This document shows, in pieces, positions 27,549-37,344 of a stretch of 64,000 nt of DNA. The notes beneath the pieces were generated by a model. It was not told where the DNA came from. It saw only the letters and a program-made list of their open reading frames with translations, and made no database searches. Positions within the stretch are counted from its first letter, which is position 1. Each line of letters starts with the position of its first letter. The stretch comes from Methylobacillus methanolivorans (GTDB taxonomy: Bacteria; Pseudomonadota; Gammaproteobacteria; Burkholderiales; Methylophilaceae): the NCBI RefSeq assembly GCF_020531845.1, contig NZ_JAJAVF010000002.1:283543-347542 (forward strand), read 5' to 3'. The translations under genes and the position numbers were made by a program.

Positions 27549-27887
27549 CAAGCATTTCCCAATGTATTAATTTCTTTTTCTAGTGCATTCAAGGTAGGTT
27601 TCATCTTATTGGCTCAAAGCCTCCAATGCCTGCACAATCAAGCACAAGTATTTGGTTGGAAAACCTGAGCATACTATTCTGGGCCAAATCTAGAGAGCGG
27701 ATTGTCAATTTGCTGGCGCGCAAAGTGGCCAGCTAAATCACTGGATGAGAATTTCCACCCCTTGCCGTGGTCATGTGTAAATTAAAGTGCTGATTTATAT
27801 ATGTTTTTTCATATGGTAAATATAAACAAATATCTAGAAAAAGTATAGGATTTTTCTAGATATTTCATTGTACTTATTAGCTTTAAT
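27549..27887. other. Non-coding gap within the restriction operon
   Basis: 339 bases between hsdR and the AT-rich unknown gene. The part from 27549 to about 27775 has normal base composition; the part from 27776 to 27887 is very AT-rich and includes the long inverted repeat at 27828. The stretch at 27701-27765 (AATTTGCTGGCGCGCAAAG, then GTGGCCAGCTAAATCACTGG) reminds me of the sub-terminal repeats of IS21-family elements. No open frame of use is present. Confidence 0.5.
27828..27865. repeat. Perfect 15-bp inverted repeat
   Basis: AAATATCTAGAAAAA and TTTTTCTAGATATTT flank an 8-base loop. It lies about 22 bases beyond the stop of the leftward unknown gene. As RNA it would form an A-U-rich hairpin, which could act as a weak terminator or 3'-end stabiliser, or be a recombination site. 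Confidence 0.75.
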
Positions 27888-28802
27888 TTATGAATTTCCT
27901 TCATCATCTCTATCGAACAATGATTGTTGATCTCTCTTTTCTTTTTTCTTATACCCAAGAGATCTGAGTGTGTAATTTGTCGAACCACTTTCTTTTGTTC
28001 CATAAACCTTCTGTACTGAATAACTTCGGCGTTTTTCATCACCAAATTCATCGAAAGTTGTAGTTACCTGTAATAAGCAATTCATTACAAAACCGTTAGC
28101 AAACTGATGCTGTCCATTAATAACTTCGTTCTTAAATTTTGCATCTCCCATGCTAAAGTCAATTCTTTGCTCTTTATATGAACCACGCCAGTTAAATGTA
28201 CCCTCTTTTAAAACAGGAGAAATAATTTCAATCTCTGCATCGTCATCTTCAGTGACTGTTTTATCATCGACCAAAATAAAATCTTTAAATTTGCTTCTTG
28301 GTATAACGATCTCTTCAGTTTTCCTGCTCAAGTTTTTGAAACCAACTCTGTCTATTTTCTCGTACCCAAGAATTCTTGAGTAATAGTTTGAAACATGCTT
28401 TTTAACCAGTTTGTCCTCTAAGGAATTGGAAAATTTATTTTCATAATCAAGCTCTTTTAATGCATTGTCGAGTTGCAAACCTTTTAGAGTTTCTTCTTTG
28501 ATTGCGTCATCAGTTTTATTTTTTGTGAAATGGTGCTTTAGAATCTCATTAATTGCGGGTGATAAAAAAATTGCAACTGCACTTAGACTTGGAACTATGA
28601 GATTTAATGTTTCAATCAAGCCACCTTCTTTAAATGCCTCTGTTTCAATTTCAGCGGCTGTGCTTGTAAGTTCTAAAATCCTTTTTACCGCTTCTAATAA
28701 ATCTTTCTCAGCGCGATTTCTAACAAATGCATTCATTGAGTGACTGTCGTCATCAAAGTAATAATGTACTTGAAACTTCTGAGACAGATTTTCTTTAGCC
28801 AT
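27888..28802 (-). CDS. Unknown AT-rich accessory gene coupled to hsdS
   Basis: 304 aa; I do not recognise a family. The start overlaps the hsdS stop by 8 bases, so it is translationally coupled in the restriction operon. Residues 1-60 are charged and helical (HYYFDDDSHSMNAFVRNRAE). Residues about 65-88 are a hydrophobic stretch (LIVPSLSAVAIFLSPAINEI) that could be a membrane helix. Residues 90-175 are helical and charged. Residues about 190-270 look beta-rich (GTFNWRGSYKEQRIDFSMGD, then FANGFVMNCLLQVTTTFDE). The tail is basic/acidic. Its base composition is far more AT-rich than hsdR or hsdM. It may modulate or extend the defence function; nothing more can be said. Confidence 0.8.
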   Translation of the reverse strand: MAKENLSQKFQVHYYFDDDSHSMNAFVRNRAEKDLLEAVKRILELTSTAAEIETEAFKEGGLIETLNLIVPSLSAVAIFLSPAINEILKHHFTKNKTDDAIKEETLKGLQLDNALKELDYENKFSNSLEDKLVKKHVSNYYSRILGYEKIDRVGFKNLSRKTEEIVIPRSKFKDFILVDDKTVTEDDDAEIEIISPVLKEGTFNWRGSYKEQRIDFSMGDAKFKNEVINGQHQFANGFVMNCLLQVTTTFDEFGDEKRRSYSVQKVYGTKESGSTNYTLRSLGYKKKEKRDQQSLFDRDDEGNS

Positions 28803-29958
28803 TTTTTATCCTTATTTCCCCGCTCATTAGTTTGGGAAGCAGATTATCACGGAGATTTTCTAAGGTTTGGATTTGTTCAATGTTCTTAAACTTCTTACTA
28901 AATAAGTCCTTGGCAATGTCTGTGAAACTTTCAATTTTATCTTTAGGCGGCAAGAAAAACTCAAAAGCTGGTATAGCTTGTTTGCTTAAATGCAGAACCG
29001 TTGATCCATTTGAGTAACCTAAGCAATGCTCTTTAAATTCTCTAGTTCGCATCATTCGGTATAAAAATTCCTTTGATAGCCACTCAAATTTGGATTTAAC
29101 TTTTACCAAATCCATTGAAATAACCATATGCTCATATCTTACATCGTTAACGACCAACACCGGGTTTCCTATCACTTCTGCATCTTGAGTAATATCGGTG
29201 TGCGCCACAACCAAGTCACCTTGAGCCACAATATGCTGCTCCTTAAAGCGTCCAGTAAACTCTTTAAATCCGTCTAATCTAAAGCCACCATTTCTATCAA
29301 AGCTTTTTAATGTCACCATCGCAATTTTTGAAGGGTTGAGTTCCGAGCTTTTGTAAGATACGCCATTAAAACACTCAACATATTCACCTAGCTGTACCAA
29401 ATTCCAATCTTCTTGAGCCTCTTCTAAAAACCACTGTCTAAACAGCGTTTCTGCCATGCATTCTAGGGTGGTGTTTTGGCGGTGGAGCAGGTCGATTTTG
29501 TCATCCAAGCTGCTGAGGACTGAGACGATGGCTTTTTGTTCTTTCTTCTCAGTAGGCAGATAAAAAGGTATTGAGGTTAAAGAAGCTTTATTGAGTTTGG
29601 GCTGAACAGCACCAGTTATGAACTCATTCAGATCTAGATTTCTGAAGTAATGGATAATTAAATTATTGTGGAAGTCCTTTTTTCCTTTGATAATGTGAGC
29701 ATGATTATTAACCCAAAATTTACCAGTTGCTTTAAATGCAATGGGAGTATTGCGTGATTTAAGATTTTCACCATCTTCTGAAATCAACACATATTCTCCA
29801 TCAAAAGTATAATCATCAATATGGTCAACAATCCCTGATGCACCATAGTATGGGTAGATGCCTTTTCTCTTTGCGCGTTGCATGCTACTTAGAGGCACTC
29901 TTTTGGTATTGTGAATCTCGGCTAAATCTTCGAGATAAAATTCTTTCCACTCACTCAT
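28795..29958 (-). CDS. hsdS: Type I restriction-modification specificity subunit (HsdS)
   Basis: 387 aa from the ATG at 29958 (GAGGATGAAGC upstream); an ATG at 29994 without a ribosome site would add 12 residues. Two target-recognition domains are each followed by a conserved helix: TEKKEQKAIVSVLSSLDDKI and the matching EQIQTLENLRDNLLPKLMSG near the C-terminus. This gives the half-symmetric HsdS fold that reads a two-part DNA site. Recognition sequence cannot be read. The AT content is higher than in hsdM, as often seen with exchanged specificity genes. It sits between DUF3800 and the unknown gene. Confidence 0.93.
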   Translation of the reverse strand: MSEWKEFYLEDLAEIHNTKRVPLSSMQRAKRKGIYPYYGASGIVDHIDDYTFDGEYVLISEDGENLKSRNTPIAFKATGKFWVNNHAHIIKGKKDFHNNLIIHYFRNLDLNEFITGAVQPKLNKASLTSIPFYLPTEKKEQKAIVSVLSSLDDKIDLLHRQNTTLECMAETLFRQWFLEEAQEDWNLVQLGEYVECFNGVSYKSSELNPSKIAMVTLKSFDRNGGFRLDGFKEFTGRFKEQHIVAQGDLVVAHTDITQDAEVIGNPVLVVNDVRYEHMVISMDLVKVKSKFEWLSKEFLYRMMRTREFKEHCLGYSNGSTVLHLSKQAIPAFEFFLPPKDKIESFTDIAKDLFSKKFKNIEQIQTLENLRDNLLPKLMSGEIRIKNG

Positions 29959-30091
29959 TGCTTCATCCTCGCCAAGCCCTTGATTATTCTTCATGCTGGT
30001 TTATTTAACACTAATTGTTTGTTATAGTACGCCCATGGATTGGGAATGCCCGGTCGGCGGACGTTTTCTGGGAAACTGGAAGCGTCCGTTT

Positions 30092-30847
30092 TCATTTGGG
30101 GTATACCTTAAGCCCATTGATCTTGCCTGATGTATAAATGTGCGGCCTCACAACATCGAATGCCTGATTGGCTATATCCGGCTTGAGTAAGTGGCGAGCC
30201 GTAGGGTGTGCGCATAGATCGGCCACCTGGATGCCACTGATGTTATCTTGTTTGCGCCGGAAGCTGATCGGGCAGATGAGTTTCTGAAAACGTTCTGCGC
30301 TGTTGTAATAGGTGCCTTGAGTCATCAGTTTATGAAAGCTGGCCCTCAATGCATCGTCTTCTTGCTGGCCCCGAGCTTCAGCAATAACGGGTAGCTGGCT
30401 TTCCTGTTGAGCTTCCATAAAGTGCAGTATCCGTTCAAAGCTATATTCAAGCGCTACATCGTAAGGGTTTCTGGCTTCCTTGCCATAGCGTGCAGCATAA
30501 GCATTTTTATGGATGGCGGTAATAAATAGGGTAAAGGGTAGTGTAGCCATTAGCTTGCTCAGCTCTGCAAGGAAGCTCTGACGTACACCGGCGTTTTGCA
30601 GAATGCTGAAAGGGCCTTCTGCCTTGCGAATTTCACGACTATGCAGGTTGATGCCTTCATGTGCGAAGTAGCGAAGTTTGAATTGTGCCAATGCGGGAAT
30701 GATCTGCCGGGCATAGGCGTCTCTTTCGACAATCACTGTGCAGAGTAGAAATAACGGAAAATCCTTATCAATTTTGGTGAGTGAGTGGTCTCCGCACTCA
30801 TCAAAAAATGCAATGAAGCGTGACTGTGAAAGGCATGTATCTGTCAT
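30092..30847 (-). CDS. DUF3800 domain protein
   Basis: 251 aa. The start [18 protein letters not shown] and late [19 protein letters not shown] match DUF3800, a family with an RNase H-like arrangement of acidic residues that often sits among restriction and other defence genes. The nuclease idea is a prediction only. Its start overlaps the hsdM stop by 4 bases, so it is built into the operon rather than inserted nearby. Base composition is like hsdM. Confidence 0.87.
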   Translation of the reverse strand: MTDTCLSQSRFIAFFDECGDHSLTKIDKDFPLFLLCTVIVERDAYARQIIPALAQFKLRYFAHEGINLHSREIRKAEGPFSILQNAGVRQSFLAELSKLMATLPFTLFITAIHKNAYAARYGKEARNPYDVALEYSFERILHFMEAQQESQLPVIAEARGQQEDDALRASFHKLMTQGTYYNSAERFQKLICPISFRRKQDNISGIQVADLCAHPTARHLLKPDIANQAFDVVRPHIYTSGKINGLKVYPK

Positions 30848-32385
30848 AGCTTCACTCTTGCCAGATTCTCCAGAATTGCTTTGTTTAGTTTTTCTTCTTC
30901 AACCAGCTGTGCTTCAAACTCTGCTTTAAGTGCGTTAAAGCGCTCGACAAAGTTAAAGTCATCTTCATCATCGGGCAGACCAACATAGCGGCCTGGGGTG
31001 AGCACGTAATCCAGTTCTTTCACACGTTCCAGGCTGATGGAGGCGCAGAAGCCTGCAATGTCTTGGTATTCTCCCTTTGGGTTTCGCCAGTTGTGGTAGG
31101 TATCGGCGATTTGTTTTATATCTTCGTGGCTCAGCTCTTTGGTGCGGCGGTTGATGAGGTGGCCGAGGTTGCGGGCGTCTATAAACAATATCTCATTGCT
31201 GCGGTTTCTGAATTTGCCATTGGTTCTGTTGCGGCTCATAAACCATAGGGCGGCGGGGATTTGTGTATTGAGGAACAGTTTGGCAGGCAGGTTCACAATG
31301 CAATCAATGACGTTGCCTTGCTCAATCAGCGCTTTACGGATTTCACCTTCGCCACTGGTTTTGCTGGTGAGTGCGCCTTTGGCCAGCACCACGCCTGCTT
31401 GGCCTGTGGGCGAAAGGTGATAGATAAAGTGTTGCAACCAGGCAAAGTTGGCATTGCCTGCGGGAGGGGTGCCGTATTGCCAGCGGCCATCGTTGCGCAG
31501 CAGTTCGCCTGACCAATCGCTGACGTTAAAGGGTGGGTTGGCAATAATGTAATCGGCTTTTAAATCTTTGTGCGCGTCGTTTAAAAAGCTGCCTTCGTTG
31601 TTCCATTTCACCTGGCTGGCTTCAATGCCACGAATGGCAAGGTTCATTTTGGCGAGGCGCCAGGTGGTCTGGTTGCTTTCCTGACCGTAGATGGAAATGT
31701 CGTTGACCTTGCCCTGATGTTCCACCACAAACTTTTCAGATTGCACAAACATGCCGCCGGAACCACAGCAGGGGTCGAACACGCGGCCTTTGTAGGGCTC
31801 CAGCATTTCTACCAGTAACTCAACCACTGAGCGGGGCGTGTAAAACTGGCCGCCTTGCTTGCCTTCTGCCAAGGCAAATTCGCCAAGAAAATATTCAAAT
31901 ACATGGCCCAGCACATCAGCACTGCGGGCTTTGGCTTCGCCCAGGGCTATGTTGCTGATGAGGTCGATCAACTGGCCCAGGCTGCTGGGGTCAAGGTTAT
32001 CGCGTGCGAACACTTTGGGCAGCACGCCCTTGAGAGAAGCGTTTTCACGTTCAATGGCGTCCATGGCGTCATCCACGGTTTTGCCAATCGTAGGTTGCTT
32101 AGCATGGCTGCTCAGGAAACTCCAGCGGGCGGATGGCGGCACGAAGAAGATATTTTCGGCGGCGTATTCATCTTTATCTTCTGGGTCGGCACCTGCATAT
32201 TCGCCCTCACCGGCCAGCAATTTTGCGTGATGTTCTTCAAACGCATCGGAGATGTATTTGAGAAAGATCAGCCCGAGTACGACATGTTTGTATTCTGCGG
32301 CATCAATGTTCTTGCGCAGTTTGTCTGCGGCTTTCCATAAGGTTTTTTCGAGGGATTCTTGTTTGATTTGTTTTTGTTTTGCCAT
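30844..32385 (-). CDS. hsdM: Type I modification methyltransferase subunit (HsdM)
   Basis: 513 aa from the ATG at 32385 (MAKQKQIKQ); an upstream in-frame ATG at 32406 is possible. An N-terminal helical domain ([35 protein letters not shown]) precedes the N6-adenine methylase core with the SAM motif [14 protein letters not shown] and the catalytic NPPF ([15 protein letters not shown]). HsdM2S methylates adenine in both strands of the recognition site. It is the first gene of the operon hsdM-DUF3800-hsdS-unknown-hsdR. Confidence 0.96.
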   Translation of the reverse strand: MAKQKQIKQESLEKTLWKAADKLRKNIDAAEYKHVVLGLIFLKYISDAFEEHHAKLLAGEGEYAGADPEDKDEYAAENIFFVPPSARWSFLSSHAKQPTIGKTVDDAMDAIERENASLKGVLPKVFARDNLDPSSLGQLIDLISNIALGEAKARSADVLGHVFEYFLGEFALAEGKQGGQFYTPRSVVELLVEMLEPYKGRVFDPCCGSGGMFVQSEKFVVEHQGKVNDISIYGQESNQTTWRLAKMNLAIRGIEASQVKWNNEGSFLNDAHKDLKADYIIANPPFNVSDWSGELLRNDGRWQYGTPPAGNANFAWLQHFIYHLSPTGQAGVVLAKGALTSKTSGEGEIRKALIEQGNVIDCIVNLPAKLFLNTQIPAALWFMSRNRTNGKFRNRSNEILFIDARNLGHLINRRTKELSHEDIKQIADTYHNWRNPKGEYQDIAGFCASISLERVKELDYVLTPGRYVGLPDDEDDFNFVERFNALKAEFEAQLVEEEKLNKAILENLARVKL

Positions 32386-32576
32386 GAGTCCAGATGCTGT
32401 TGTCACTAAAAGTTACTGGAGATTATAAGAGATTATGACGGATGGGATATGGGGCAGCTCATCGTGGCCTGTTTAGGTATCAAATGGGAGGGGGGCTTTA
32501 TCGGGTCAATGATTAGGGTTGGGCGTTTAGCCTGTCGCCGTGGTATCTTCGGATTGTTGTCGATTTCAGGTGTTGT

Positions 32577-32957
32577 ATGCTCAGGCAAACCAAGATTTTG
32601 TTATGGCGTTTGTTGGCCATTATTTCATTGATATTGGGTGTGATTGGTGCCTTTCTGCCCATCATGCCCACTGTGCCTTTTGTCTTGGTGGCCGCATGGG
32701 CGGGCGGTCATGGCTGGCCTGCGTTGGAGCATTATCTGCTTAATCATCCCAAGTATGGTCACCATATTCGGGACTGGCGCGAGCGCGGTGCAGTGTCGCG
32801 CAAAGCGAAGTATATTGCCATTTTTATGATGTCATGCAGTGGCACTGGGTTGTGGTTTTCTCCTGCGCCGCTGTGGGCGAAATGGGGTGTCAGCCTCACC
32901 ATGGCGACGGTGGCGCTTTGGCTATCATTGCGGCCTGAGCCAGTGCCTTGCAAATAG
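32577..32957 (+). CDS. ybaN: YbaN family inner-membrane protein (DUF454)
   Basis: 126 aa, normal length. The N-terminal pair of helices carries the DUF454 signature LLAIISLILGVIGAFLPIMP followed by TVPFVLVAAW; RDWRERGAVSRKAK is the usual cytoplasmic loop, then two further helices. Function unknown. It is divergent from hsdM and marks the return to core chromosome. Confidence 0.88.
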   Translation: MLRQTKILLWRLLAIISLILGVIGAFLPIMPTVPFVLVAAWAGGHGWPALEHYLLNHPKYGHHIRDWRERGAVSRKAKYIAIFMMSCSGTGLWFSPAPLWAKWGVSLTMATVALWLSLRPEPVPCK

Positions 32958-33005
32958 CCTGCTCCTGCTGCGGCAGCGCGATTTGCCCATGCTAGAATGC
33001 CGCCC

Positions 33006-33704
33006 ATGTCGAAATTTCATGTCCTGATCCCCGCCGCTGGCTCTGGCAGCCGAATGGGGGTTACATTGCCCAAGCAATACTTACCCTTGAACGGCAAGCC
33101 GCTTATCCATCATGCCTTGTCTCTGTTTGCTGCTGCGCCTCGTATTACCTCCGTGCATGTGGTGATTGCGCCAGACGATGCCTTGTGGACAAAACATGAG
33201 GTGGATCACGGCAGCAAGGTGGTGGTGCATGCGCTGGGCGGAGCTACCCGTGCCGCGACGGTGTTGAACGGCCTAGAAGCGATTGCGGGCCAGGTGGCAG
33301 AGGATGACTGGATATTGGTGCATGATGCAGCTCGACCTGGCTTGAGCATGGCAATGCTGGATCGCCTGCTGGACAGCTTGCAGGAAGATGCCGTAGGTGG
33401 CCTGTTGGCTATACCGCTGGCGGATACACTCAAGCGTGAGGGTGCTGGTCAGCGTGTGGCTAGGACAGAGCCACGCGATGGCTTGTGGCAAGCGCAAACA
33501 CCGCAAATGTTTCGTTATGCCTTGCTGAAGCAGGCGCTACAGCAAGCTGGTGGTGCGCCGACAGATGAGGCGCAAGCCGTAGAGGCGCTTGGATTTAGTC
33601 CTAAGCTAGTGCCGGGCGAACTGCGCAACCTCAAGATTACTTACCCGCAGGATTTGCAGTTGGCCGAGGCGATCCTGCTTGCAGATGCAAGGAGCAATAC
33701 ATGA
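33006..33704 (+). CDS. ispD: 2-C-methyl-D-erythritol 4-phosphate cytidylyltransferase
   Basis: 232 aa from the ATG at 33006; an in-frame ATG at 32997 is also possible. The CTP loop is [20 protein letters not shown], and [15 protein letters not shown] holds the substrate-binding aspartate and arginine. IspD joins MEP to CTP in the non-mevalonate isoprenoid pathway. It overlaps ispF by 4 bases, a common gene pair. Confidence 0.96.
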   Translation: MSKFHVLIPAAGSGSRMGVTLPKQYLPLNGKPLIHHALSLFAAAPRITSVHVVIAPDDALWTKHEVDHGSKVVVHALGGATRAATVLNGLEAIAGQVAEDDWILVHDAARPGLSMAMLDRLLDSLQEDAVGGLLAIPLADTLKREGAGQRVARTEPRDGLWQAQTPQMFRYALLKQALQQAGGAPTDEAQAVEALGFSPKLVPGELRNLKITYPQDLQLAEAILLADARSNT

Positions 33705-34183
33705 TCAGGATAGGAAATGGGTTTGATGTGCACCAATTGGTAGAGGGGCGCCCGTGCATTATCGGCGGGGTGGATATTCCTTTTGCCAAGGGCCTGAAAG
33801 GCCATTCGGATGCGGATGTGTTGTTGCATGCGATTAGTGATGCCTTGCTGGGAGCGGCTGCGATGGGCGATATTGGCAAGCATTTCCCAGATACCGATGA
33901 TAATTTCAAGGGTGCGGATTCACGCCTATTGCTGCGCCATGTGGTGGCTTTGCTCAAGGTTAAGCATTACAACGTCGTGAATATTGATGCCACCATTATT
34001 GCCGAAGCGCCGAAGATGGCACCGCACATTGCGCAGATGGTGCAACATATTGCAGGTGACTGTGATATCCCCGCTGATTGCGTTAACGTGAAGGCGACAA
34101 CCAGTGAAAAGCTGGGCTTTACTGGCAGAGGTGAAGGTATCGCAGCGCAGGCGGTATGCCTGATTCAGAAGTACCAGATTTGA
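33701..34183 (+). CDS. ispF: 2-C-methyl-D-erythritol 2,4-cyclodiphosphate synthase
   Basis: 160 aa. The metal ligands are visible in GNGFDVHQL (Asp and His), and [20 protein letters not shown] has the zinc histidine. [19 protein letters not shown] is the C-terminal CDP-binding signature. It cyclises CDP-ME2P to MEcPP with release of CMP. Coupled to ispD by an ATGA overlap. Confidence 0.97.
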   Translation: MIRIGNGFDVHQLVEGRPCIIGGVDIPFAKGLKGHSDADVLLHAISDALLGAAAMGDIGKHFPDTDDNFKGADSRLLLRHVVALLKVKHYNVVNIDATIIAEAPKMAPHIAQMVQHIAGDCDIPADCVNVKATTSEKLGFTGRGEGIAAQAVCLIQKYQI

Positions 34184-34197
34184 GTAATTCACTTTAT

Positions 34198-34235
34198 AAA
34201 AAAAGCCCATGGTATCTACCATGGGCTTTTTTATT
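34198..34235. terminator. Bidirectional rho-independent terminator
   Basis: Long stem AAAAAAGCCCATGGTA against its complement, closing on TC, with T-runs on each strand. It separates ispF from the converging metal efflux permease gene. Confidence 0.92.
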
Positions 34236-34247
34236 GCTGAAAATGGC

Positions 34248-37200
34248 TTAATCCCTACGTTCTTCAGAAAAATATGGATAGAGCAAAGGCAGTAACAGTA
34301 AGGTGAATAGTGTAGCGGAGACTAGGCCGCCGACGATCACGACGGCAAATGGGCGCTGGGTTTCCGAGCCTATGCTGTGGGAGAGGGCAGCAGGCAGCAG
34401 GCCCAGGCCAGCCATGAGGGCGGTCATCATGATAGGCCGCAGGCGGGCTACTGCACCTTCAATGACGGCCTTCTTCATGGCATAGCCTTCGCGCATCAGA
34501 TGCTTGATCTGCTCCACCATGATGACGCCATTTTGCACCGAGACACCGGCAAGGGCGATAAAGCCCACGGCAGCAGAGACGGATAAGTGCAATCCAGCCA
34601 GTCCCAGCGCAGCCAGGCCGCCGATCAGAGTGAAGGGGATCATTAGTAGTACCAGCAGGGCATTTTTCACTGACTTGAATGCCATGAACAACAAGACGAA
34701 GATCAGCATCAGCGACAGTGGCACGATGACTTGCAGGCGCTTCATGGCGCGTTGCTGGTTCTCGAATTGCCCGCCCCAGGTAATGCTGTAGCCAGGCGGC
34801 AATTTCACTTGTTGCTTGACCTTGTCCATGGCCTCGGCAACGAAGCTGCCCTGGTCGCGGTTGATGAGGTTGGCTTTGATGGCGACGATGCGGGAGACAC
34901 CCTCGCGGCTGACGCGTGATGCGCCCTGCTTGATGCTGATGTCGGCAATTTCGCCTAGCGGAATGGTGCCAGCATTATCTGGCAAGGCCACCGGAAGCTC
35001 GGCAATATCATCCACGCCATCACGGTATTGCCTGTCGAGCCGCAAGGTGACATCAAAGCGGCGGTCACCGTCATAGAACGTGTTGGCGGCATTGCCAGCC
35101 AGCGCAGTCTGGACGGTGGCATTCACATCATTGACGCTCATGCCGTAGCGCGCGAGTTTGGCTCGATCCAGGGTGATGTCGAGTTCGGAGTTGCCGGAGA
35201 TGCGGATGGCGGCAACATCGGTTGCACCCTGGATGCTGTTGAGCACATCGACTACTTGGTCAGCCTTGTCCTCAAGGATGGCTAGGTCAGGGCCGAATAT
35301 CTTCACCGAGATTTCCCCCTTCACGCCGGATAGCGCTTCTTCCACGCTGTCTTGAATGACTTGAGAGAAGTTGGTGGGGATGCCGGGAATCGTGTGTATC
35401 TTGGCTGAAATGCTCTCGATCAGTGCTTCTTTGTTCTTGAAGCGCCATTCGTCATGTGGCTTCAAGTCAGCGAGGATTTCGATATTGTTGGGTCCCTTGG
35501 GGTCTGTGCCATCGTCGGGGCGGCCTACATGGCTCACGACCAGGCGTACCTCAGGATAGCTTTGCAGAATGCCGCGCACATGCTGCTCGACTTCCTTGGT
35601 TTTCAGCAGGCTGGTCGAAGGTGGCAAGCTGATCGTGAGCCATATGTTGCCTTCGTCCAGCTTGGGCAGAAACTCGGAGCCAAGTTTGGGTGCCAGCAAC
35701 AGGGATACGACCAACAATGCGATAGACGCACCTGTCAGGGGCCAACGGATACCAGTGGTTTTGAGCAATAGCTTACGATAGCCCTCTTGCAGCTTATGCA
35801 TCCATCCGCTGTGTTTTTCTGCCATGTCCTCGCGGCGCATGGTGTAGGAGAGTAGGGCTGGCACCAGGGTGAGCGTGAGCAGAATGGCGCCCAGCAAGGC
35901 AAAGCTCAGCGTAAAGGCCATGGGCGAGAAAATCTTGCCCTCTACCCGCTGGAAAGTGAAGATGGGCAGGAAGGCCAGGATGATAATGGCCTTGGAAAAC
36001 AGGATGGGGCGACCCATTTCCACGGCAGTTTGGCGCAAGGTGTGCAGCCGCCAGCCATAGGTAGCCTGTTGCGGCATCTTGTCGACTTGTGTTGTTGCTA
36101 GCCTCACCATGAGGGCCTCTACCAGCACCACGGCACTGTCAATAATGATGCCGAAGTCCACAGCGCCAAGTGAGATCAGGTTCGCAGAAACGCCGCGGAT
36201 ATTCATGACGACGAAGGCGAACAATAGCGACAAGGGAATAACCGAGGCCACGATGAGTGCAGCACGCCAGTTGCGCAGGAAGACGATGAGAATGGTGACG
36301 ACCAGTAGTGCACCGACAATCAGGTTTTCCGTTACGGTATGTACAGTGTGCTGGATCAGTGTTGTGCGATCATAGAAAGGCGCAATGCTGACGCCTGGCG
36401 GCAGCTTGCTGTTGATCTCGGCCACTTTCTCGCGCAGGGCATCAATCACCCGGGCCGGGTTCTGGCCCTTGTTCATGATGACGATACCTTCTACCACGTC
36501 ATCTTTTTCATTGAAGGCGACAATGCCCGAGCGGGTACGATCACCGATCACCACCTGGCCAATATCGCTGACGAGAATAGGTTTGCCGCCGCGTGAATCA
36601 ATGACGGTGTTGGCAATGTCATCCAGGCTTTTGTAAAGGCCGATGCCACGCACAACCAGGTCCTCATCGCCCCGGTGCATGAGTCCCCCACCAACATTGC
36701 TGCTGTTGCCGCTTAGTGCCTGGTTGACCTGATCGACAGTAATGTCGAATTTCCTTAATAAATAAGGATCAAGCTTGACCTGGTATTCCTTCACACTGCC
36801 ACCAAAGCTGGTGATATCAGCGACGCCGGGCACGGTGCGTAGCATGGGGCGGATCTGCCAATCCTGGATGGCGCGGATCTCGCGTTGCGGCATGTCCTTC
36901 GGGGCTTCAACCAGGTAACGGAAAATTTCGCCTACGGCGGTGGATAGAGGTGCCAGTGTTGGCTGGTAATCTGGCGGCAGGTCGGCGCTTTGCAGGTGCT
37001 CCAGCACTTGTTGGCGGGCAAAGTAGTCATCGGTCTTCTCTGAAAAGGTAAGGGTGATGACGGAGAGGCCAGTGATGGAGACCGAGCGCATCTGGGTGAG
37101 GTGGGGCACGCCGCTCATCTCGTGCTCAATGGGCAAGGTGACGACGCGTTCGACCTCTTCTGGTGCCAGGCCAGGCACTTGTGTCACGATGCCGACGTGC

Positions 37201-37334
37201 ACGTCCTCAACATCGGGAAATGCCTCGATCGGCATATTATCCACGGCAAAATAGCCGGAAATGATCAGGGCCAGGGTGCCAAGCAGCACGAAAACGCGCT
37301 GTTGTAGCGAGAAGGTAATCAGTTTTTCCAACAT
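34248..37334 (-). CDS. Heavy-metal RND efflux permease (CzcA/CusA family)
   Basis: 1028 aa, typical length, with twelve transmembrane helices and two large periplasmic loops. The N-terminus VFVLLGTLALIISGYFAVDN and MPIEAFPDVEDVHVGI is typical of HME-RND pumps. The helix-4 motif is AVDFGIIIDSAVVLVEAL. The Czc/Cnr consensus is DFGxxxDGAxxxVEN, so the two acids (D..D) are kept but the final EN is EA. It moves metal cations out using the proton gradient. The DFG form points to divalent ions such as Co, Zn, Cd or Ni rather than Cu/Ag, but this is inference. It is last in the operon outer channel-adaptor-permease. Confidence 0.92.
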   Translation of the reverse strand: MLEKLITFSLQQRVFVLLGTLALIISGYFAVDNMPIEAFPDVEDVHVGIVTQVPGLAPEEVERVVTLPIEHEMSGVPHLTQMRSVSITGLSVITLTFSEKTDDYFARQQVLEHLQSADLPPDYQPTLAPLSTAVGEIFRYLVEAPKDMPQREIRAIQDWQIRPMLRTVPGVADITSFGGSVKEYQVKLDPYLLRKFDITVDQVNQALSGNSSNVGGGLMHRGDEDLVVRGIGLYKSLDDIANTVIDSRGGKPILVSDIGQVVIGDRTRSGIVAFNEKDDVVEGIVIMNKGQNPARVIDALREKVAEINSKLPPGVSIAPFYDRTTLIQHTVHTVTENLIVGALLVVTILIVFLRNWRAALIVASVIPLSLLFAFVVMNIRGVSANLISLGAVDFGIIIDSAVVLVEALMVRLATTQVDKMPQQATYGWRLHTLRQTAVEMGRPILFSKAIIILAFLPIFTFQRVEGKIFSPMAFTLSFALLGAILLTLTLVPALLSYTMRREDMAEKHSGWMHKLQEGYRKLLLKTTGIRWPLTGASIALLVVSLLLAPKLGSEFLPKLDEGNIWLTISLPPSTSLLKTKEVEQHVRGILQSYPEVRLVVSHVGRPDDGTDPKGPNNIEILADLKPHDEWRFKNKEALIESISAKIHTIPGIPTNFSQVIQDSVEEALSGVKGEISVKIFGPDLAILEDKADQVVDVLNSIQGATDVAAIRISGNSELDITLDRAKLARYGMSVNDVNATVQTALAGNAANTFYDGDRRFDVTLRLDRQYRDGVDDIAELPVALPDNAGTIPLGEIADISIKQGASRVSREGVSRIVAIKANLINRDQGSFVAEAMDKVKQQVKLPPGYSITWGGQFENQQRAMKRLQVIVPLSLMLIFVLLFMAFKSVKNALLVLLMIPFTLIGGLAALGLAGLHLSVSAAVGFIALAGVSVQNGVIMVEQIKHLMREGYAMKKAVIEGAVARLRPIMMTALMAGLGLLPAALSHSIGSETQRPFAVVIVGGLVSATLFTLLLLPLLYPYFSEERRD

Positions 37335-37344
37335 GATGTGGCCC

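Noticed and set aside
30058..30088. Inverted repeat CGGACG / CGTCCG after the DUF3800 gene as a terminator
   Set aside because: Only six pairs, a 19-base loop and no T-run, so termination between DUF3800 and hsdS is not supported.
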